Shown here: piece by piece, positions 1 to 5,713 of the stretch
How the letters are laid out: each line of letters begins with the position of its first letter
Position numbering within the stretch: position 1 is the first letter of the stretch
Source of the DNA: Bacteroidales bacterium
GTDB taxonomy: Bacteria > Bacteroidota > Bacteroidia > Bacteroidales > UBA7960
Direction of reading: 5' to 3'
Assembly: GCA_003557805.1 (NCBI GenBank)
Contig: PWNY01000147.1
Location: 1-9,478, forward strand
Length of the DNA: 9,478 nucleotides
Notes under the pieces: model-generated
What the model saw: only the letters and a program-made list of their open reading frames with translations
What the model was told of the DNA's origin: nothing
Database searches by the model: none
Program-made: the position numbers and the translations under genes

Positions 1-29
1 CTCCCGGGAGAGTATGTCGTCGCCGGATA
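1..29 (+). rRNA. rrf: 5S rRNA, 3' end only (partial)
   Basis: The first bases, containing GGGAGAGTATGTCGTCGCC, resemble the 3' end of bacterial 5S rRNA, where a GAGAGTA segment of the helix IV/loop E region is followed by about 16 bases that close helix I (compare GAGAGTAGGGAACTGCC in E. coli, from memory). Only about a quarter of the gene is in the window; the exact 3' end (about 28-30) is estimated. The strong + strand terminator that follows at 38-71 fits the end of an rRNA operon. The call rests on a short match, so it is good but not certain; the alternative is the tail of some other structured RNA. Confidence 0.7.
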
Positions 30-35
30 CTTACA

Positions 36-71
36 AGGGTCCGTACTTAATAACAGTGCGGGCCTTTTTTT
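36..71 (+). terminator. Rho-independent terminator after the 5S rRNA
   Basis: GGTCCGTAC (38-46) pairs with GTGCGGGCC (56-64) over 9 bp, two of them G-U, with a 9-base loop (TTAATAACA) and a run of seven T at 65-71. The stem can be extended at its base by G37-T65 and A36-T66. It reads in the + direction and would end the rRNA operon. It lies only about 20 bp from the stop codon of the convergent phospholipase gene. Read on the - strand it is not followed by a T tract, so it is not an obvious terminator for that gene. Confidence 0.75.
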
Positions 72-92
72 GTGCCTTTTTTTATGATCTGC

Positions 93-2408
93 TCAGAACA
101 ACCACCCGAGGTTGATATAACCAATTATACTTCTTGTCTGATGGCTGTATGAAAAAGTAAGTTCCATAGGTCCAATCAGGCTGTCAAATCCAAGTGAGAT
201 GCCCCCGCCAATCAGAAAATTGTCACGGCTAATTTGTTCGGGTTCTTCGAAACGGAATTCATAAAGTCCGGAGTTCAGGATACCGGTAAGAAAGAAGTTA
301 CTGCCCAGGGAGTATTGATATCCCAGGGCTGCAATAAGTGCAGACTCGCTAATGACCTGATATTCATTGATACCTGTGAACGTAAACTGTTTGTCCAGGA
401 ACCTGTTGGTTCCGCCTATATTGAACCCGTTTATAAAACCCTGGCTGTAACTAAGATTGTAGCCCAGCTGCAACTGAACAATCTGGGTCAGTGTTCCTGT
501 TATGGGGATGTATTTTTCACTTGCCAGGTAAAACTGGAAGAAATTGTCAATATCTATACCCAGGTCCTCAAGGCTAGCCTCCTCCCCGTCAAGCCTGATC
601 TCTGAAATCGATTTTCTCTGGTTGTAGAATAAAGAACCCCTGACATTGATCCTTTGGCCGGAAGTAGGGAAGGAGTTCCGGTTAAGGGTGTGGTGGAGAT
701 AATTCACCCCGGTCTCAAGCGATGTAATGCTGCCCCTGAGGGTGGTAGGTGTTCGCATATTTGGAGACAGTCTTTGATAGTTTTGTGCATTGTAAAAAGA
801 GACATATGAATTCCTCCCCCAGATGGTGTTAATGGAGAGTTCATGCCTCAGTGCAGACTGCTTGTACTCTGCAATCGGTTCAAAATTGTCATAAAGGGAA
901 AAGTTAAAGCTTCTTCCGCCTGCCTTGTAATGCAGCCAACTCTGCCTTCTTTCATCCAGAAAATAGATCAAATCTGCCCTGAAAGCGGGATTTTCCCCTA
1001 TCAGTGCGGCAAATGAGGCTTCGGCATTGTAGTTAAAAAAGTTATTCGTGCCTATTTTGGCAGTAATACCGACCCCTGCAAAAGAACTGAAGTTTATCCC
1101 GGCGGCCAGGCTGGCAAAAGGCTTTTCCACCAGCTCAAGGGTAAGGATGACCGAACCTTCCGACCCTCCTGGTGAAAGATGGTAGTTGACACGGGTGAAA
1201 TAATTACTTGCGTACAACCTGTTTACTGCCCTGGTAACACTACTTGCGGTGATGGTATCCCCGCTGAATATATCAAAGGAGTTTCTTGCAAATGACATCC
1301 TGACTTCTTTAAGACCACGGAATATGACAGTGTCGACAACAAGTTCTGTATTTTCCCTTTTGGCCGGAAGTCCGTCCGGCCGTGAGCTTTGTACCGGTGC
1401 AATTTCCGTGAGCTGTTCAATAAATTTCCTGGCCTCTTTTTTCCCCTGTTCAATGATTTCCTGGCTGTGTGCAAAGCTTGCCGCGCTAAATCCGGGAAGC
1501 TCCACCTCAATATAAAGGTCGGTTGCCTCCCTGTTCTGAATGAAGCTCCTGGCATCGCTGTAAAAGCCCATCTGGTAAATAATATCAATCGGACTGATCA
1601 GCTCTTCTGCCGGGCGTAGTCCCTGTGAAACATTCACGCCTATTATATACTCAGCTCCCATATCCTTTGCCAGGCGTGCAGGGAAATTGTCCGCGACTCC
1701 GCCGTCAATAAGCTTAAGGCCTTCCCTTTCAACGGTGGTAAAGACTGAAGGCATCGCCATTGAGGCCCTTATGGCTGTTACAAGGTTACCTTCTTTCATT
1801 ACAACTGCCTCCCCGTTTTCAACGTTTGTGGCTACACATGCAAACGGTATTGGCAGTTGGCGGAAATCGGTGATATTGTAAGTGTGGAAAAACATCTCAC
1901 TAAGGGTGTTCCAAAGCTGCTGCCCTTCGATTGCACCTGTCGGAGTTTTTATTTTCCTGTCCTCAATAGGCAGTTCAACAATATGTTTCTGGTGATTGTC
2001 CTTTCTTACCGGGTGAATATAACTAAGCTCTGACCTCCTGGTAAACATTGATTCCCAGTCCAGGTCCAGGGCAATATCCTCAATCTCCCTCGCTGAATAC
2101 CCTGCTGCATACATACCACCAACTATTGCCCCCATACTGGTACCTGTAATGTAATCAGGTTGTATGCCCAGACTATCAATAATATGAAGTATCCCTATAT
2201 GAGCCAGCCCGCGTGCACCCCCTCCGCTGAGTGTTAGTCCGAGCTTATTTGAGCTGTTGTTTTCATCCTGATCCAGGAGTATTTTCGCCGGTTGTGCATT
2301 AAGTCGTGATAATCCGCTGCCACCAGCTGGCTGAAAAAACATATCCGGGCATGTTGATAAGCCCAGAAACATTATCACAAAAATTGTTTTTTTGTATAAG
2401 CCCCTCAT
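93..2408 (-). CDS. Patatin-like phospholipase fused to POTRA and Omp85 beta-barrel (PlpD-like, type Vd)
   Basis: This 771-residue protein is predicted to be a secreted lipid acyl hydrolase anchored in the outer membrane. Residues 1 to about 39 hold a signal peptide (basic MRGLYKK, then a hydrophobic stretch). The patatin domain spans about 55-335: the oxyanion-hole motif GGGARG is at 62-67, the nucleophile elbow GTSMG gives Ser91, and DGG at 235-237 gives the catalytic Asp235, so the Ser-Asp dyad is intact. About 355-428 looks like one POTRA domain (VVDTVIFRGLKEV onward). From about 435 to the C terminus alternating strands form a beta-barrel; NIGGTNRFLD (663-672) sits where Omp85 proteins carry the loop-6 motif, and IGPMELTFSYS (745-755) matches the usual Omp85 penultimate-strand pattern. 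The last residue is Phe, typical of BAM substrates. Length and order match PlpD of Pseudomonas (about 730 residues). The stop is TGA. It stands alone, convergent with the rRNA operon and divergent from the porin gene. The true lipid substrate cannot be read from the sequence. Confidence 0.93.
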   Translation of the reverse strand: MRGLYKKTIFVIMFLGLSTCPDMFFQPAGGSGLSRLNAQPAKILLDQDENNSSNKLGLTLSGGGARGLAHIGILHIIDSLGIQPDYITGTSMGAIVGGMYAAGYSAREIEDIALDLDWESMFTRRSELSYIHPVRKDNHQKHIVELPIEDRKIKTPTGAIEGQQLWNTLSEMFFHTYNITDFRQLPIPFACVATNVENGEAVVMKEGNLVTAIRASMAMPSVFTTVEREGLKLIDGGVADNFPARLAKDMGAEYIIGVNVSQGLRPAEELISPIDIIYQMGFYSDARSFIQNREATDLYIEVELPGFSAASFAHSQEIIEQGKKEARKFIEQLTEIAPVQSSRPDGLPAKRENTELVVDTVIFRGLKEVRMSFARNSFDIFSGDTITASSVTRAVNRLYASNYFTRVNYHLSPGGSEGSVILTLELVEKPFASLAAGINFSSFAGVGITAKIGTNNFFNYNAEASFAALIGENPAFRADLIYFLDERRQSWLHYKAGGRSFNFSLYDNFEPIAEYKQSALRHELSINTIWGRNSYVSFYNAQNYQRLSPNMRTPTTLRGSITSLETGVNYLHHTLNRNSFPTSGQRINVRGSLFYNQRKSISEIRLDGEEASLEDLGIDIDNFFQFYLASEKYIPITGTLTQIVQLQLGYNLSYSQGFINGFNIGGTNRFLDKQFTFTGINEYQVISESALIAALGYQYSLGSNFFLTGILNSGLYEFRFEEPEQISRDNFLIGGGISLGFDSLIGPMELTFSYSHQTRSIIGYINLGWLF

Positions 2409-2583
2409 TGTAATCTATGTAAAACAGGTAATGCTATAACGTATAACCAGGGTGATCAGATATACCTAACACAGCAATTTTTATGCCGCTTCTTTTGCAA
2501 CCTGCCTGTTCGTTCTTTTTATGAGTATTATAAAATCTCTTACCTTTACAGACCGTTTAACAAAGGATACATTAACTGCCGGC
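2409..2583. other. Divergent intergenic region between the phospholipase and porin genes
   Basis: This AT-rich spacer must hold the promoters of both divergent genes. I looked on both strands for the Bacteroidota element TAnnTTTG with an upstream TTG and found no convincing copy; TTCTTTTG at 2490-2497 has one mismatch but no partner at the right distance. There is no clear hairpin or small gene. An in-frame ATG at 2521 could extend the porin gene by 21 codons; see that entry. Confidence 0.4.
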
Positions 2584-4485
2584 ATGCCACGTTATTTTTC
2601 AATCCTGTTTTGCCTGTTAACTCTTTTGCCTCTGTCCGGGAATACCAGCCTTTATGCACAAGGCAGGAAGTTCCCGGAGGTCCCATGGTATACGGCAGAC
2701 CAGTTGTTCCACCAGCAGTTGCATCAAAAACAGCTGATTGACACTTCACTCACCGCATTCCAGCGCTATGACCTTCCTTACAGTGAATACGACTTTTATG
2801 CCGGCCAGGGGAATGTGGGGCATATGAGCAGGGTCCTTGCATTCAGGGGTGCCGGCAGCTTTGGGTTCAGGCTGCATCCCGGGCCATTTTACCCCGGATA
2901 CCTGTTTTCCTTTGAAAATATAAGGTACTACAGGCCTGATCACGTATACTCAGAACTCTACTACGTGCTTGGATCAGATAATGAACAGTTGTTCTATGCA
3001 AAACATAACCAGCGTTTGCACGAACGGGTTTACGCAGGCTTGAAATACCAGTCAGTCAACTCTCCGGGCACTTACAGCCGCTTAAATGCAAGGAATGCCA
3101 GCTTCCTTTTATACCTGGATGCTGAACCCGTTGATAACTATAATGTTGCAGGCAATCTTATTATAAACCGCATATTTAACGATGAGAGTGGTGGCCTTAG
3201 AAACCGCCTGGGCTTTGAACAGGATGAAGTAAGGGACAGTGTAATATTGCTTGGTGCAGAGTCCAGGATACGGGAACTGGGTTTCAGTATACAGCAGAGT
3301 TACAGGCCCGGAATGGGCCAGCCAGGTGATACCCTCCCTGAAGAGAGCGGGTTTTCCCTTGGCCGGATAGGGCATGTATTCAGGTATATGCGAAGCGGTT
3401 ATGCATTTGATGAGACTTCAATGCCAAGTTCCTACTATTATGAAGGTCATCTGCCGGTAAGCGAGTCGTCTACGTTTGACTCCCTGCTGGTACACTCTAT
3501 CAGTAACAGGTTTGAGTGGACCAATACCCCCGGCCGTCTGGACGCCCGGCCGGTAACAATAAAGCTGTTTGCCAGTTATGACATATTAAGCATACGTCAG
3601 CCCGATACGGTTGCTTATGGCCTTACTGAAGATGGATACAGCTTTACAAGGGACAGTTTTAGCCAGCTGGAGACCGGCCTGAAGTTAAGTTCAGACCCTG
3701 ACCGCTTTTTCTCCTTCAAAGGCTTCGCAAACTATATCACCGGCGGCTACAATGACCAGGATTTCAGGTTCGGGGGGGAGGTGTTTTTGGGAGAGCGGTC
3801 AGCAAACATAAGAGCAGGTGCAAGGGCCCTGTATTCGGAACATGAGGCGGCTTACCTTCAAAACAGGTATTACAGCAACTATGTAAGATGGGACAATTAT
3901 TTCAGTAAAACGAGGCTATTAAATGCAGGCATAATGATTAACAGTGAACATCTGAGCCTGGAAGCTGACTACTACCTGCTGGAGAGGCCCGTGTATTTAA
4001 ACAGTGAGGCAATGCCTGTACAAAAAGATGGCTCTCTGAACGTTTTAACTGCAGGTTTGTCAGCTGAAGCTGGTACAGGAGTTATCAGGACAAGGAACAG
4101 GCTTTTGGTTCAGTATTTTGATGATGATGATTTTGAAAGATACCCGCTGTTTATAAGCTATCACTCCCTTTATGCATCCTTTAGCCTGTTTGATGAGGCA
4201 ATGTTTACACATCTTGGGCTGGATCTTCGATATAATGTGCCATACAAACCAATGGCATATATGCCCGTGAACCGCATGTTCTATATACAGAATGATTACA
4301 AGAGTGACCACACCTTTCTTGTAGATCTGTTTTTAAATGCAAGGATCAGCAGGGCCCGCCTGTTTGTCAAGCTTCAGAACATACTAGGTTTGGTGACTGA
4401 TAAACCCCCAGTATATGATATCCCTTTCTTTCCCCTGCCGGAGACCATGTTCAAGTTTGGTGTTTCCTGGGCGTTTTTCGACTGA
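2584..4485 (+). CDS. Putative porin, Bacteroidota Porin_10 family
   Basis: This is an outer-membrane beta-barrel protein of the Bacteroidota putative-porin family (Porin_10), thought to form a diffusion channel; substrate unknown. I place the start at ATG 2584 because it gives a compact signal peptide (MPRYFSILFCLLTLLPLSG, then LYAQ before the mature GRKFP). The in-frame ATG at 2521 would add 21 polar residues ahead of it and make a poor signal peptide; neither start has a well-spaced Shine-Dalgarno site. From 2584 the protein is 633 residues (654 from 2521). Family-typical stretches are DTSLTAFQRYDLPYSEYDF after the signal peptide, ENIRYYRPDHVYSELYYVLG, the QLFYAKHNQ segment and SPGTYSRLNARNASFLL. 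The rest is long alternating strands rich in Tyr and Phe with polar turns. The C terminus FKFGVSWAFFD is a closing strand of a barrel. The stop is TGA. It is followed by 184 bp before nifJ, so the two are probably separate transcription units. Confidence 0.85.
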   Translation: MPRYFSILFCLLTLLPLSGNTSLYAQGRKFPEVPWYTADQLFHQQLHQKQLIDTSLTAFQRYDLPYSEYDFYAGQGNVGHMSRVLAFRGAGSFGFRLHPGPFYPGYLFSFENIRYYRPDHVYSELYYVLGSDNEQLFYAKHNQRLHERVYAGLKYQSVNSPGTYSRLNARNASFLLYLDAEPVDNYNVAGNLIINRIFNDESGGLRNRLGFEQDEVRDSVILLGAESRIRELGFSIQQSYRPGMGQPGDTLPEESGFSLGRIGHVFRYMRSGYAFDETSMPSSYYYEGHLPVSESSTFDSLLVHSISNRFEWTNTPGRLDARPVTIKLFASYDILSIRQPDTVAYGLTEDGYSFTRDSFSQLETGLKLSSDPDRFFSFKGFANYITGGYNDQDFRFGGEVFLGERSANIRAGARALYSEHEAAYLQNRYYSNYVRWDNYFSKTRLLNAGIMINSEHLSLEADYYLLERPVYLNSEAMPVQKDGSLNVLTAGLSAEAGTGVIRTRNRLLVQYFDDDDFERYPLFISYHSLYASFSLFDEAMFTHLGLDLRYNVPYKPMAYMPVNRMFYIQNDYKSDHTFLVDLFLNARISRARLFVKLQNILGLVTDKPPVYDIPFFPLPETMFKFGVSWAFFD

Positions 4486-4492
4486 ACCAATG

Positions 4493-4509
4493 ACCCTACT
4501 TCGGGTTTT
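4493..4509 (+). terminator. Possible weak terminator after the porin gene
   Basis: Eight bases after the porin stop codon, ACCC (4493-4496) can pair with GGGT (4503-4506) around a 6-base loop, followed by a short T run (4506-4509). The stem is only 4 bp, so it is weak by itself. Confidence 0.25.
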
Positions 4510-4571
4510 GTGTAATAATTAACAATGCTTGCCTGCTTCTTACGTATAATCGTTATAAATAGGGCGATATC

Positions 4572-4603
4572 CTGTAAATAGTAAATTATATTTCGTATTT
4601 TTG
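4572..4603 (+). promoter_or_regulatory. Candidate Bacteroidota-type promoter of nifJ
   Basis: TATTTTTG at 4596-4603 is a full match to the Bacteroidota -7 element TAnnTTTG. At the expected distance, 21 bases upstream, is CTG (4572-4574), one change from the TTG core of the -33 element. Transcription would start near 4610 and leave a leader of about 60 bases before the nifJ ATG. The surrounding bases are AT-rich. The -7 match is seen directly; promoter function is inferred. Confidence 0.45.
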
Positions 4604-4669
4604 CAGCCTCAGGTAGTGGCCTAACTATCTTAAAATAAGACATTTTCGTATTCTTAAAACTATATTGTT

Positions 4670-5560
4670 ATGACCAGAGAAAAAAAGTTCATCACATGTG
4701 ACGGTAACCACGCTGCATCACATGTGGCTTATATGTTCAGTGAAGTTGCAGCTATATATCCCATTACCCCCAGCTCAAACATGGCTGAAAATGTCGATGA
4801 GTGGGCGGCTTCAGGGAGGAAGAACATATTCGGAGAGGAAGTCAAGCTTGTGGAAATGCAGTCAGAAGGTGGTGCTGCCGGTGCAATGCACGGAGCACTT
4901 CAATCAGGTGCACTTGCGAGCACCTATACTGCCTCCCAGGGTCTTCTGCTAATGATTCCCAATATGCTCAAAATGTCTGGTGAGCTGCTCCCTGGAGTTC
5001 TGCATGTTTCGGCACGCAGTCTTGCCGCACAGGCGCTGTCCATTTTTGGTGACCATTCAGATGTAATGAGTACCCGTAATACGGGCTTTGCAATGCTTGC
5101 AACCGGCAGTGTCCAGGAAATAATGGATATTGCACCCATTGCCCATCTGGCAGCAATAAAATCACGTGTGCCATTTCTCCACTTTTTCGATGGGTTCCGT
5201 ACATCTCATGAAGTTCAGAAAGTAGAGGAAGCCGACCAGGAAAAACTGGAAAAGCTTCTGGACTTGAAGGCTTTGGATGAGTTTCGCAAAAGGGCCCTTA
5301 ACCCGGAAAACCCAGTAACAAGGGGTACCGCACAGAACCCTGACATTTACTTCCAGTCCAGGGAAGCCTCCAACCCATTCTACAATGCGCTTCCGGACCT
5401 TGTTGAAGAGTACATGCAGGAGATTTCCAGGATATGCGGCCGTGAATACCACCCGTTCAGCTATTACGGCGCCCCGGATGCTGAGGATATTATCATTGCA
5501 ATGGGTTCGATAACCGAGACCATAAAAGAAACCATTGATTATAAAATGAGCCAGGGTTAA
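4670..5560 (+). CDS. nifJ: PFOR N-terminal part (domain I and start of domain II), ending at the premature TAA
   Basis: The 296-residue piece holds the whole of domain I, which binds the pyrimidine end of thiamine diphosphate and part of the pyruvate site. Visible landmarks are YPITPSS (30-36, with Thr33), EMQSEGGAAGAMHGA (from 62, with Glu66 as the expected activating glutamate) and SARS with Arg116. By order and spacing these match Thr31, Glu64 and Arg114 of the Desulfovibrio africanus enzyme. RVPFLHFFDGFRTSHEVQKVE is another family hallmark. It ends after MSQG, about 40 residues into domain II. On its own it would lack all iron-sulfur clusters and most of the cofactor site, so it could not act as PFOR. 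It does not correspond to a natural alpha, beta, gamma or delta subunit of multi-chain PFORs, because the break falls inside a folded domain. Confidence 0.85.
   Translation: MTREKKFITCDGNHAASHVAYMFSEVAAIYPITPSSNMAENVDEWAASGRKNIFGEEVKLVEMQSEGGAAGAMHGALQSGALASTYTASQGLLLMIPNMLKMSGELLPGVLHVSARSLAAQALSIFGDHSDVMSTRNTGFAMLATGSVQEIMDIAPIAHLAAIKSRVPFLHFFDGFRTSHEVQKVEEADQEKLEKLLDLKALDEFRKRALNPENPVTRGTAQNPDIYFQSREASNPFYNALPDLVEEYMQEISRICGREYHPFSYYGAPDAEDIIIAMGSITETIKETIDYKMSQG
5558..5560 (+). other. Premature in-frame stop (TAA) in nifJ
   Basis: The local codons are CAG GGT TAA AAG GTA GGG. NifJ proteins commonly have GEKVG-like sequence here (from memory), so the simplest origin is GAA (Glu) to TAA, a single G-to-T change. 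CAA, AAA, TAC or TAT would also be one step away. The codons on both sides keep frame and homology, which rules out an indel at this point. Confidence 0.85.
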
Positions 5561-5713
5561 AAGGTAGGGCTTATTAGCGTACACCTTTACAGGCCTTTCT
5601 CGGAGAAGTATTTCTTCAATGTACTGCCTGATACTGTTAAGCGTATCGCTGTTCTGGACCGTACCAAGGAACCCGGTGCCCACGGTGAACCTCTCTACCT
5701 CGATGTAGTTGAG

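Noticed and set aside
234..605. Open frame of 123 codons on the + strand inside the phospholipase gene
   Set aside because: It overlaps the beta-barrel coding region on the other strand, and the translated sequence shows no signal peptide, domain or family resemblance.
4374..4643. Open frame of 89 codons on the - strand spanning the porin end and the nifJ leader
   Set aside because: It overlaps the porin C terminus and the nifJ promoter element, and its sequence has no recognisable motif.
5558..5560. TAA reassigned to a sense codon in this organism
   Set aside because: The four gene ends in the window are TGA, TGA, TAG and TAG, so none uses TAA, which made this worth a thought. But about 2,900 coding codons contain only this one internal TAA; a reassigned codon would be expected far more often. 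Lack of TAA at four ends is easily chance.
5561..5713. Intergenic gap between two separate PFOR subunit genes
   Set aside because: All 51 codons in the gap encode NifJ sequence in frame, and the break falls inside domain II, not at a boundary used by multi-subunit PFORs.
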